Shown one piece after another: positions 1-8,345 of a stretch of 64,000 nt of DNA. The DNA comes from Methylopumilus sp947499625. Its GTDB lineage: Bacteria > Pseudomonadota > Gammaproteobacteria > Burkholderiales > Methylophilaceae. The translations under genes were made by a program, and so were the position numbers. A model generated the notes under the pieces. It was not told the origin of the DNA and ran no database searches. It was given only the letters and a program-made list of their open reading frames with translations. The stretch is from positions 124,001-188,000 of the forward strand of contig OZ248397.1 of assembly GCA_965234475.1 (NCBI GenBank). Reading direction: 5' to 3'. How positions within the stretch are numbered: position 1 is the first letter of the stretch; each line of letters begins with the position of its first letter.

Positions 1-743
1 ATCAAAATACAGGCGAAGTGTTATTCGCTAAAGATACTAACGTTTTAACTTCTATTGCTTCTGTTACTAAGCTTATGACTGCCATGGTAACTTTAGATGC
101 AAATCTTCCTATGGATGAAGTGATTGCCATTACCGATGAAGATGTAGATACGTTAAAAAATTCAAGCTCAAAGTTGCCAGTGGGAACAGTATTGCCTCGC
201 TCAGAGTTGCTTAAAATTGCTTTAATTGCCTCGGATAATCGTGCAGCTTCCGCTCTTGGCAGAAATTATCCAACAGGAAAAGCTGGTTTCGTAAATGCCA
301 TGAATATTAAAGCATTACAACTTGACATGACACGCAGTGAATTTGCAGACCCTACAGGGCTTAATAATCATAATATATCGACAGCTGAAGACCTTGTGAA
401 GATGGTAAAAGCTGCATACCAATACCCTGAAATTAGAGAAATCACAACGACAGTTTCATACGAAGCTTATGTTAAAGGGCACCGTGCGCCGGTAAATTTT
501 AATAATACAAATAGACTGATTAGAAAGAGTGACTGGATTATTGGCTTATCAAAAACTGGCTTTATCCAAGAAGCTGGAAAGTGCCTTGTCATGCAAGCCA
601 TGATAAGTGGACAGCCTATGATTATCGTGTTGCTTAAATCCTATGGAAGTGCTACTCGAACTGCAGATGCAAATAGAATTCGTAAATGGATTGAAAAAAC
701 CTCTTCAGTTTCTTATTTAAATCAATCCAAACAAGATAGCTAA
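1..743 (+). CDS. pbpG: D-alanyl-D-alanine endopeptidase (PBP7/8-like), 5' end missing
   Basis: Periplasmic serine peptidase of the S11 (low-molecular-mass penicillin-binding protein) family, which cuts D-Ala cross-links in peptidoglycan. The reading frame is open from base 3, so the gene starts before the window and the signal peptide is not visible. The three active-site motifs are present: SVTK (nucleophile Ser codon at base 60), SDN about 57 residues later, and KTG about 105 residues after that. The short tail after KTG, without the long C-terminal domain of PBP5, favours the PBP7/8 type over a carboxypeptidase. Its stop overlaps the convergent topA stop by a few bases. The family is secure; the PbpG subtype is inferred. 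Confidence 0.82.
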   Translation, partial: QNTGEVLFAKDTNVLTSIASVTKLMTAMVTLDANLPMDEVIAITDEDVDTLKNSSSKLPVGTVLPRSELLKIALIASDNRAASALGRNYPTGKAGFVNAMNIKALQLDMTRSEFADPTGLNNHNISTAEDLVKMVKAAYQYPEIREITTTVSYEAYVKGHRAPVNFNNTNRLIRKSDWIIGLSKTGFIQEAGKCLVMQAMISGQPMIIVLLKSYGSATRTADANRIRKWIEKTSSVSYLNQSKQDS

Positions 744-3301
744 ACTTTTTTAGCTTTTACGGCCTTCTTCTTTGCTGCAGGTTTTTTAGTAGCTACTTTT
801 TTCTCAGATGCTTTCTTGACCGTTGTTTTGTTAGCTGCTGTTTTCTTTTTGCCCTTGCTCGAAGCTTCTTTGGTAGCAATAAGTATTAGAGCCTCTTCCA
901 AAGTAATTTTTTCGATATCTTGATCTTTTGGCAAAGTAACTTTGGTAGATCCTTTTTGAAGGTATATACCATAGCGACCATTAAAGACTTCAACGGAAAG
1001 ATTTTCTTCGGGGTCATTACCCAAAATTCTTAAAGGAGCATTTTTAGCAATAGCTTCTGCAATAAGCTCAAGGGCTCGATCCAGTGTGATATCAAAAATA
1101 GATTCAGATCTTGGAATAGATTTAAATTTGCCGTCATAATTTACATAAGGCCCAAAACGTCCAATATTTACAATCACTTTTTTACCTGTTTCAGGGTGGA
1201 AGCCTAGCTCTTTAGGAAGCGATAAAAGATTTAATGCTATAACTTCATTTAAATCACTCAATGAAATTTCTTTAGGAACGCTAACGCGCTTAGGTTTCTT
1301 TTTGCTGTCTTCTTCTTGGGCGCCTACTTGAAGATAAGGCCCATAGGGACCAACTAATAGAAGAACATCTTTTCCAGTTTCAGGATCTTTGCAAACAAGA
1401 ACAGGCTCATTCGGAGCGCTTGAATCACCATTTACATTCCTTGTGTAATCGCAATCGGGGTAGCCTGAGCATCCAATAAATTTACCTCTTCTGCCAAGTC
1501 TCGAGAATAAAGGTTTGCTGCATTTAGGACAGTCTTCATGAATGGCTTCTTGAGTAATTTCAGCTCGATCGATATTTGATTTTTCAATAATTGTTTTATT
1601 GAAGTCATCCCAAAAACTTTTAAGAAGCGGTATCCATTCTTTATTATTTTCTGCAATTTCGTCTAAAGAGCTTTCAAGGCTGGCAGTAAAATCATAATCA
1701 ACATAGCGGGTAAAATGCTCAGTTAAAAATTTATTAACTACACGACCTACATCAGTGGGCATAAATCTTTTTTTATCGAGAATGACATATTCACGATCTT
1801 GAAGCGTTGAAATAATACTTGCATAGGTAGAGGGTCTTCCAATGCCATATTCTTCCAAAGATTTTACTAGGCTAGCTTCTGAGTATCTGGGAGGTGGCTC
1901 AGTGAAATGTTGATCCCCATAAATTTTATCCACAGTTAGAATTTCACCAGTTTCAAGTGCAGGTAATTTAAGAGAGTCTTCATCTTCATTTGAAGCATCA
2001 TCTAAGCTTTCAGTATAGATGGCAATAAATCCTGGAAATATGAGCGTTTGCCCAGTTGCCCTAAATAAATTAGCATCAGAGCCAATTGCAAGATCAACAC
2101 TCACGGCATCAAACTTTGCTGGCGTCATTTGACTCGCTAGAGATCGCTTCCATATCATTTCATATAACTTAAATTGCTCAGGAGATAGTCTACCAATAAG
2201 ACTCTGAGGTGTTCGGCTGATATCTGTTGGTCTAATTGCTTCATGAGCCTCTTGCGCATTTTTTGATTTCGTTTTGTAAAAAATAGGCGCTTTAGGTAAA
2301 TAGTCTGATTCAAAATTTGACTGAATGTATCCTCTAATTTGATTCATCGCTTCATTTGAGAGTGAGAGTGAATCAGTTCTCATGTAAGTAATTAAGCCTA
2401 CGGCACCACCGCCAATATCAAGACCCTCGTAAAGCTGCTGGGCAATTCTCATAGCTCGACTCGTTGTAAATCCCAGTTTGCGGACTGACTCTTGTTGAAG
2501 TGTTGATGTGGAGAAGGGGGGTGCAGGGTTGCGCGTTCTTTGTTTTTTTTCAACGCGCGTTACTCTTGTTTTTCCAGCGCTTTCTAAAAGCAACTTGCCA
2601 ACAATATTTTCGTGATCTTCTTTTGAAGTAATAGTAAATTGCTCTACTTTTTTGTTGTCGAGCTGAATAAGTTTTGCCTGAAATTTATTTTTAGTTTTTA
2701 TGGAATCTAAATGAATCGTCCAGTATTCTTGGCTGATAAATTTTTCGATTTCAATTTCTCTTTCAATAATAAGTCTTAGTGCTGGGCTCTGAACTCTTCC
2801 CGCTGATAATCCTCTTCTAATTTTCTTCCAAAGTAGAGGTGATAAATTGAAACCTACAAGATAGTCGAGTGCTCTTCTAGCTTGCTGAGCATTCACAAGG
2901 GGCATTAATATATCTCTGGGATGTTCAATGGCATACTCAATGGCTGATTTTGTAATTTCCTGAAAAATAACTCGTTTAATTAACTTATCTTTAGTTAATT
3001 TTTTTTCATTGAGTATTTCTAGGATGTGCCACGAAATGGCCTCTCCTTCTCTGTCGGGATCCGTAGCAAGATATACTTCATCAGATTTTTTTACGGCCCT
3101 TGCAATTTCATCAACATGCCTAGAGTTTCTTTCAATAATTGCATAATTCATTTTGAAATTATTATCTGTTTCAACGGCACCTGTTTTTGGAATAAGGTCA
3201 CGCACATGGCCATAAGATGCTAAAACTTCGAATTTATTACCAAGATACTTTTGAAGGGTTTTGGCTTTAGACGGTGATTCAACAATTAAAAGTTTAGACA
3301 T
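740..3301 (-). CDS. topA: DNA topoisomerase I (type IA)
   Basis: Relaxes negatively supercoiled DNA through a transient 5'-phosphotyrosyl break. The 853-residue protein has the N-terminal Toprim domain (VESPSKAK near residues 8-14, acidic DPDREGE at 81-87) and the catalytic Tyr306 in the motif TYMRTDS. A four-cysteine zinc ribbon follows (C591, C594, C611, C617). After it come several C-terminal topoisomerase repeats with GxxGPY-like motifs, and then a tail of about 40 residues that is almost all Lys and Ala. Such basic tails are common in beta- and gammaproteobacterial TopA and probably help DNA binding. Length is normal for the family. It is convergent with pbpG, and a 115-base AT-rich gap separates it from ttcA upstream. 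Confidence 0.97.
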   Translation of the reverse strand: MSKLLIVESPSKAKTLQKYLGNKFEVLASYGHVRDLIPKTGAVETDNNFKMNYAIIERNSRHVDEIARAVKKSDEVYLATDPDREGEAISWHILEILNEKKLTKDKLIKRVIFQEITKSAIEYAIEHPRDILMPLVNAQQARRALDYLVGFNLSPLLWKKIRRGLSAGRVQSPALRLIIEREIEIEKFISQEYWTIHLDSIKTKNKFQAKLIQLDNKKVEQFTITSKEDHENIVGKLLLESAGKTRVTRVEKKQRTRNPAPPFSTSTLQQESVRKLGFTTSRAMRIAQQLYEGLDIGGGAVGLITYMRTDSLSLSNEAMNQIRGYIQSNFESDYLPKAPIFYKTKSKNAQEAHEAIRPTDISRTPQSLIGRLSPEQFKLYEMIWKRSLASQMTPAKFDAVSVDLAIGSDANLFRATGQTLIFPGFIAIYTESLDDASNEDEDSLKLPALETGEILTVDKIYGDQHFTEPPPRYSEASLVKSLEEYGIGRPSTYASIISTLQDREYVILDKKRFMPTDVGRVVNKFLTEHFTRYVDYDFTASLESSLDEIAENNKEWIPLLKSFWDDFNKTIIEKSNIDRAEITQEAIHEDCPKCSKPLFSRLGRRGKFIGCSGYPDCDYTRNVNGDSSAPNEPVLVCKDPETGKDVLLLVGPYGPYLQVGAQEEDSKKKPKRVSVPKEISLSDLNEVIALNLLSLPKELGFHPETGKKVIVNIGRFGPYVNYDGKFKSIPRSESIFDITLDRALELIAEAIAKNAPLRILGNDPEENLSVEVFNGRYGIYLQKGSTKVTLPKDQDIEKITLEEALILIATKEASSKGKKKTAANKTTVKKASEKKVATKKPAAKKKAVKAKKV

Positions 3302-3416
3302 TAGGAGTTTCTAGATCAAAAATTTGGATGAATAATAAATTTAAATCTTGATGTATACAAGGCATCTATACTAACTTAGTTAAATAAATTACGTTAATTA
3401 AATTTAAATAATGATT

Positions 3417-4319
3417 TTAAGAAGCAATATTTTCTGCAAATGAAGGGATATTATTCAGGCTTGCATTAAGATTTCTAATTAAATCTTCTGCGAAAAGGAG
3501 ATCTTCAGTGTCGTCTTTGTTAGATTGACTAAGATTTTCGAAGTCATATAGTTGTCGGTCTCCTAAGTGAGAGAGTTCAACATTTGATATGGCTTTGTAT
3601 ATATTGTTAATTCGCCCCGGCTGCTCTTTCTCCCACTCCGTCAGCATTCCTTTTATTTTTTTTCTTTGAAGGTTCTCTTGTGAGCCACATAAATTACAAG
3701 GAATAATAGGAAAATTCATACGAGATGCATAGCTTGCGATCTCTTTTTCGGAGCAGTAAGCCAAAGGCCTAATAATGATATTTTTATTATCATTAGAGAT
3801 TAGCTTGGGAGGCATGGCTTTTAATTTAGAACCAAAAAACATATTAAGGAAAAGCGTTTCAACAATGTCATCACGATGATGACCTAAAGCAATTTTATTA
3901 ATATTAAGCTCTTTTGCCGTTCTATAAATAATGCCGCGTCTTAGACGTGAACACAAAGAGCAGGTAGTTTTACCACTTGGTATTTTTTCTTTAACGATTG
4001 AATATGTGTCTTCAGTGACAATAAGATGTTCAACACCTAAATCTTTTAAAAAATTAGGTAATACGTCCGCTGGGAATCCTGGTTGTTTTTGATCTAAATT
4101 CATCGCAATAATATCAAAATTAATAGGCGCTCTTTCTTTGAGAGCTAATAAAAATATCAGCAATGAATATGAATCTTTTCCGCCGCTCATACATACCAGA
4201 ACCCGATCATTATTTTCAATCATATTAAAATCAGTGATTGCTTTGCCAGTTAAGCCTATAAGTTTATTGCGCAACTTGAGAAAGTTATTGGTTGCATCAG
4301 TTGGAATTTGTGAAATCAT
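3417..4319 (-). CDS. ttcA: tRNA 2-thiocytidine (s2C32) biosynthesis protein TtcA
   Basis: ATP-dependent sulfurtransferase-type enzyme that thiolates cytidine 32 in certain tRNAs. The 300-residue protein carries the PP-loop SGGKDS at residues 45-50, which binds and adenylates, and two CxxC pairs (C120/C123 and C208/C211) that in this family hold the Fe-S cluster. The GHHRDD motif near residue 147 is also typical. Its start overlaps the end of the upstream pteridine reductase gene by 4 bases (ATGA-type), so the two are probably translationally coupled. The C-terminal 40 residues are variable and acidic. Confidence 0.95.
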   Translation of the reverse strand: MISQIPTDATNNFLKLRNKLIGLTGKAITDFNMIENNDRVLVCMSGGKDSYSLLIFLLALKERAPINFDIIAMNLDQKQPGFPADVLPNFLKDLGVEHLIVTEDTYSIVKEKIPSGKTTCSLCSRLRRGIIYRTAKELNINKIALGHHRDDIVETLFLNMFFGSKLKAMPPKLISNDNKNIIIRPLAYCSEKEIASYASRMNFPIIPCNLCGSQENLQRKKIKGMLTEWEKEQPGRINNIYKAISNVELSHLGDRQLYDFENLSQSNKDDTEDLLFAEDLIRNLNASLNNIPSFAENIAS

Positions 4320-5062
4320 AGCGAGATTGATCTTCCCCCATCAACAGCTAAAATATGACCTGTAATAAATGGAGCATCCAGTACTAAAAATTTGACTGCC
4401 TTGGCAACATCTTCTGGCGTACCCATTTTTTTTAATAGCGTTTGAGAAATAACCCTTTGTTTATAAATATCGTTAAATTCTTCATTATTTTCAGGCCACA
4501 AAACCGGACCAGGAGCAACAGCATTAACCCTTACATCTGGACTTAGTTCTTGAGCCAAGGATTTTGTTAATGTAGCAAGACCCGATTTGGCAATGCTATA
4601 AATAATATAATTTTTCTTCGGTTTATCTATATGGGTATCTGTAATATTTATAATACAGCCTTTAGTTTTAATAAGCTGATCTGCTGCGAGTTGAGATAAA
4701 AATAAAGGGGCCTTCAAATTGCTACCAATAAGATCGTTCCAATTTTTTTCATTCATTTGCCCAATTTCTGTGGGGTAATAACTTGAGGCATTATTTATAA
4801 GGATATCTAATCTGCCATATATATTGATTGTTTCGTCTATTAGACTAGGCAATACATCCATATTCACAAGATCAGCTTGAATAATACTTGCGGAATCTTT
4901 ACGAATTTTATTAAGATCCTTTTGAAGCTTTTTTGCTTCATCAGCTGAATGACGATAGTGAATCATTAAATCGATATCCGATTCATGAAGTAGCTTGCAA
5001 ATTGCTTGCCCAATTCTTTTAGCGCCACCAGTAACTAGAGCAATTTTTCTATTAGATTTCAT
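4316..5062 (-). CDS. folM: Pteridine reductase / dihydromonapterin reductase-like SDR
   Basis: Short-chain dehydrogenase that most likely reduces dihydropterins or dihydrofolate with NADPH. Numbered from the ATG at 5062 it has 248 residues. The Rossmann motif TGGAKRIG is at 11-18, the HYRHS segment at 35-39, and the catalytic set is Asp142, Tyr155 and Lys159. An Asp exactly 13 residues before the catalytic Tyr, where ordinary SDRs have Ser, is the pattern of trypanosomatid PTR1 and FolM, so I prefer this to a generic ketoreductase. An in-frame GTG at 5086 is an alternative start; the ATG gives the usual short N terminus. It is divergent from midA with about 44 bases between starts and overlaps ttcA. 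Confidence 0.82.
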   Translation of the reverse strand: MKSNRKIALVTGGAKRIGQAICKLLHESDIDLMIHYRHSADEAKKLQKDLNKIRKDSASIIQADLVNMDVLPSLIDETINIYGRLDILINNASSYYPTEIGQMNEKNWNDLIGSNLKAPLFLSQLAADQLIKTKGCIINITDTHIDKPKKNYIIYSIAKSGLATLTKSLAQELSPDVRVNAVAPGPVLWPENNEEFNDIYKQRVISQTLLKKMGTPEDVAKAVKFLVLDAPFITGHILAVDGGRSISL

Positions 5063-5089
5063 AGGTTTATGTATAAATGATTTCACTCT

Positions 5090-5097
5090 ATTATAAT
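5090..5097. promoter_or_regulatory. Palindromic -10 element between folM and midA
   Basis: The octamer ATTATAAT reads TATAAT on the plus strand (5092-5097, towards midA) and on the minus strand (5095-5090, towards folM). It sits in the centre of the only divergent gap here. No clear -35 hexamer is seen at 16-18 bases on either side. A shared -10 firing in both directions is an inference. Confidence 0.45.
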
Positions 5098-5106
5098 CTA
5101 ATACCT

Positions 5107-6255
5107 ATGTCATCCATGCCTATAGCCTCGGAAATTGAGATTCAATTAAGCGAGCAATTAAAAACAAAAATCATTCAATCTATTCATTCTAATCATGGAT
5201 GGATAAGCTTTGATCGCTTTATGGAGCTTGCACTTTATGATCCTAAATTCGGTTACTACACTGGAAATTTAAGAAAGTTTGGTGAAAAAGGTGACTTCGT
5301 TACGGCATCTGAAATATCAAGTTTTTTTGCCAAAACAATATGTATTCAATTTAAAGAAATTTTTCGATCACTAGATAAAAATATAATTGAAATTGGCGCT
5401 GGATCAGGCAAATTTGCCCTCGAAGTGATCCAGTCTTTGGCTAATGAAAATATTGATCATTATTTTATTTTGGAAATAAGCCATTCATTAAGAAAGCAAC
5501 AACACGAACTTTTAATAAAACATTTGCCCCCATATTTGTTCAGCAAGGTTCACTGGATTGATGAAATTCCTCAAGAATATAAAGGGATTGTTTTCTGTAA
5601 TGAACTTTTAGATGCACTGCCTGTAGATTTAATAAAAAAAGTTTCAGGTATGTATTATCAAAAAGGGGTGGGTCTAGAAAATGATCTATTTATTTGGAAA
5701 GATAAGCTAATAGAAGACCCGTCTATTTATGACCATATTAATCTAGAAAGTCTTCCAGACAATTATCTTATAGAAGATGCAATTCATATTAAAAGTTGGG
5801 TTAATAAAATTAGCGAATCTATTACCAAAGGCGTTGTGATAATTATTGACTATGGCTTCAATCACAGTGAATATTTTCATGAGCAAAGATCTCAAGGAAC
5901 ATTAATGTGCCATTTTAAGCATCATGCTCATGATAATCCTCTTATTCAGGTTGGAATCCAGGATATTACAAGCCATGTTAATTTTAGTTATGTTGCAAGA
6001 GAAGCTTCTAACTTAGGGCTACATATTAATGGCTTTATTTCTCAGGCAAACTTTCTTATTAATTGCGGCATATTGGAGTTGCTTGAGAAAGTCAATATAG
6101 AAGATAGCGTTTCATATATGAAATCAGTATCAGAAATTCAAAAACTACTATCCCCCACAGAAATGGGCGACTTATTTAAAGTCATGACAATACAAAAGAA
6201 TATAGATATAAATTTTGTAGGGCTTAAAAATAACAATAAAGTCACAAAGTTATGA
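5107..6255 (+). CDS. midA: MidA/NDUFAF7-family SAM-dependent methyltransferase
   Basis: Member of the DUF185 family. Its mitochondrial relative NDUFAF7 dimethylates an arginine of complex I; the bacterial substrate is not settled, so the function here is family-level. The protein has the SAM-binding motif EIGAGSGKF and the family motif FCNELLDALPVDL shortly after it. From the ATG at 5107 it has 382 residues; a second ATG lies at 5116, and an upstream in-frame ATG at 5077 would run through the divergent promoter and is less likely. A TATAAT ends only ten bases before the start, so the mRNA may be nearly leaderless. The stop overlaps the trmB start. Confidence 0.85.
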   Translation: MSSMPIASEIEIQLSEQLKTKIIQSIHSNHGWISFDRFMELALYDPKFGYYTGNLRKFGEKGDFVTASEISSFFAKTICIQFKEIFRSLDKNIIEIGAGSGKFALEVIQSLANENIDHYFILEISHSLRKQQHELLIKHLPPYLFSKVHWIDEIPQEYKGIVFCNELLDALPVDLIKKVSGMYYQKGVGLENDLFIWKDKLIEDPSIYDHINLESLPDNYLIEDAIHIKSWVNKISESITKGVVIIIDYGFNHSEYFHEQRSQGTLMCHFKHHAHDNPLIQVGIQDITSHVNFSYVAREASNLGLHINGFISQANFLINCGILELLEKVNIEDSVSYMKSVSEIQKLLSPTEMGDLFKVMTIQKNIDINFVGLKNNNKVTKL

Positions 6256-6947
6256 TGAATCAAGCTAAAGAGGATATTAAGAGGCGGCCTATTAGAAGTT
6301 ATATTCTAAGGCAAGGACGAATTACTGCAGCTCAGAGAAAGGCTATTCATGAAAGCTTTCAAAAACATGCTGTGATTTTTGAGAACAAACTAATCGATTT
6401 CAATGATATATTTAAAAATAAAAGTGGGGATCTGATTTTAGAAATCGGTTTCGGTATGGGCACTTCTACTGCTGAGATTGCAAGGTCTAATTTGAATAAA
6501 AATTATATTGCGATTGAAGTGCACTCCCCAGGCGTAGGCAATTTGCTTAAGCTAATTCAAGAAAATAATATTTCTAATTTAAAAATTATTCAGCATGATG
6601 CGGTAGAAGTTCTTAATTCAATGATTAAGAATGATTCCTTGGATGGCATTCATATTTTCTTTCCTGATCCATGGCCTAAAAAAAGACACCATAAAAGAAG
6701 GCTTATTCAATTAAATTTACTAAAACTTATTGCGCAAAAGATTAAGAGGTCAGGTTATTTGCATATTGCAACAGACTGGGAAGATTATGCTTCTTGGATT
6801 ATTGACCTATTAGATAAAGAAGAAGAGTTACAAAAGACCTCTGATGATTTTTTCAAAAAACCTGATTACCGTCCTTTGACGAAATATGAAAATCGAGGAA
6901 TTAAACTAGGCTACAAAGTTTGGGATATGATCTACAGGCGTGTTTAG
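6252..6947 (+). CDS. trmB: tRNA (guanine-46-N7)-methyltransferase
   Basis: Makes m7G46 in the tRNA variable loop using SAM. The 231-residue protein has the SAM motif EIGFGMG at 64-70 and the family signature FFPDPWPKKRHHKRR at 136-150. It starts at the ATGATG at 6252/6255, overlapping the midA stop, so the two genes form an operon. The last 42 bases lie opposite the 3' end of engB. Confidence 0.95.
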   Translation: MMNQAKEDIKRRPIRSYILRQGRITAAQRKAIHESFQKHAVIFENKLIDFNDIFKNKSGDLILEIGFGMGTSTAEIARSNLNKNYIAIEVHSPGVGNLLKLIQENNISNLKIIQHDAVEVLNSMIKNDSLDGIHIFFPDPWPKKRHHKRRLIQLNLLKLIAQKIKRSGYLHIATDWEDYASWIIDLLDKEEELQKTSDDFFKKPDYRPLTKYENRGIKLGYKVWDMIYRRV

Positions 6948-7544
6948 CCATTTTCCAATGACCTTTTCAGCCTCATCAACGCCCTGTTTTTTTAAGCTGG
7001 AAAAAAGTTGAACCGTACATTCAATACCAAGAACCACCCCCCACTTTTCATCAATTTCTTTTTGAACGGTATGAAGTGTTTTGTGTGAAGCTTCACGAGA
7101 AAGTTTATCTGCTTTAGTCAATAAAATATGAATAGGTTTTTTATTTAACGAAAACCACTCTAACATTTGTTGGTCAAGAGGCGTGAGTGGATGCCTTATG
7201 TCCATAACTAGAACAAGGCCAAAAAGACAAGAGCGTTCAGACAGATAAGTCGCTAGAGTTTTTTGCCAATGATCTTTGATAGCGCGGGGTACTTTGGCAT
7301 AACCATAACCTGGCAAGTCTACTAGAAACAGATTTTCACCTAGAGAAAAGAAATTAATAAGCTGTGTTCGCCCCGGTTGCTTACTTACAAAAGCAAGGCG
7401 ATTATGATTAGCAAGCGTATTGATAGCACTAGATTTTCCTGCATTTGATCTTCCAGCAAAAGCAATCTCAATGCCAGCAGGGGGAGGCAAATCACTTAGA
7501 TGGTGAGCAGATATATAATATGATGCGTTTTGAAAAATAGCCAT
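6906..7544 (-). CDS. engB: Ribosome-biogenesis GTPase EngB (YihA/YsxC)
   Basis: Essential small GTPase that helps assemble the 50S subunit. In 212 residues it has G1 GRSNAGKS (31-38), the G2-type PGRTQ region near 57-61, G3 DLPG (76-79) and G4 TKAD (143-146), which is the TrmE-Era-EngA-EngB superfamily pattern with EngB length. It is convergent with trmB and overlaps it by 42 bases tail to tail. It is divergent from the cytochrome c4 gene across a 104-base gap. EngB genes beside c4-type cytochrome genes are common in betaproteobacteria. Confidence 0.95.
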   Translation of the reverse strand: MAIFQNASYYISAHHLSDLPPPAGIEIAFAGRSNAGKSSAINTLANHNRLAFVSKQPGRTQLINFFSLGENLFLVDLPGYGYAKVPRAIKDHWQKTLATYLSERSCLFGLVLVMDIRHPLTPLDQQMLEWFSLNKKPIHILLTKADKLSREASHKTLHTVQKEIDEKWGVVLGIECTVQLFSSLKKQGVDEAEKVIGKWLNTPVDHIPNFVA

Positions 7545-7648
7545 GCGCTTAACCTAACCTGTTCAATCCAATCAAAATGCTATCACGAGAATGGGATTTT
7601 AGATAAAATGAAGGCCTTGAATATACTTTAAATACGGAGCTTTATGCA

Positions 7649-8263
7649 ATGAGCGGTCGAAATGCTTTTTTTATTCTCATCTTGTCTTTTTTATTTTCAA
7701 GTACTGCGATTTCCGAAACAATTGCTCAGAAAATTCCACCGAAGGCAGTTGCAAATGTATGCGCGGCGTGTCATGGAATCGACGGTAATAGTGCAATTTC
7801 AGCTAATCCAAAATTATCTGGACAGCATCCGGAATATCTTTATAAACAGCTAACTAATTTTAAATCAGGCGCGCGCGCAAATGCGGTCATGTCTGGTATG
7901 GCAGGGATGCTATCAGATGCCGATATGCATTTAGTGGCAGAATATTATTCAAAACAAACCTTAAACTTGGGCCAAGCTAAAACAAATGGTTCAGGATCTT
8001 TAGGAGAAAAAATCTACCGAGCTGGTATCCAAGCTAATGCTGTCCCAGCATGCGCCTCATGTCATGGCCCAACTGGCGATGGGCTCCCTGTAAAATATCC
8101 TCGCTTAGGCGGGCAACATACAGAATATGTTTTAAATCAATTGAGACAGTTTAGGTTAGGTGCTCGGGCAAACGATGAAGCAAAAGTGATGCGGACTATT
8201 GCAGCAAAATTAACTGATCAAGAAATGGAAGCAGTAGCTGATTATATCCAGGGCTTAAGATAA
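7649..8263 (+). CDS. Cytochrome c4-type dihaem cytochrome c
   Basis: Periplasmic electron carrier, probably between the bc1 complex and a terminal oxidase. It has a signal peptide (hydrophobic core about residues 6-20) and two homologous class I cytochrome domains with haem motifs CAACH (C38, C41, H42) and CASCH (C135, C138, H139). Each domain has later Met residues as possible axial ligands. The 204-residue length fits c4. The start at 7649 has a GGAG ribosome-binding site about ten bases upstream; an ATG at 7644 hits a stop at once. The System II maturation genes follow directly. Confidence 0.9.
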   Translation: MSGRNAFFILILSFLFSSTAISETIAQKIPPKAVANVCAACHGIDGNSAISANPKLSGQHPEYLYKQLTNFKSGARANAVMSGMAGMLSDADMHLVAEYYSKQTLNLGQAKTNGSGSLGEKIYRAGIQANAVPACASCHGPTGDGLPVKYPRLGGQHTEYVLNQLRQFRLGARANDEAKVMRTIAAKLTDQEMEAVADYIQGLR

Positions 8264-8286
8264 GCGCTTCTTGCCCTTATTTAATC

Positions 8287-8309
8287 ACTGCAACTTCTCT
8301 GCAGTTTTT
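8287..8309 (+). terminator. Possible rho-independent terminator after cytochrome c4
   Basis: A six-base-pair stem (ACTGCA 8287-8292 with TGCAGT 8300-8305) with a seven-base loop is followed by TTTT. It lies between the c4 stop and resB. The stem is short, so termination may be partial. Confidence 0.45.
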
Positions 8310-8345
8310 GTAGTCAAAACTCTTCATTTTTAAAAATAAGTCATT

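Noticed and set aside
3302..3416. Search for a topA promoter in the 115-base gap upstream of topA.
   Set aside because: Several -10-like sequences occur in the AT-rich DNA, but none has a -35 at proper spacing.
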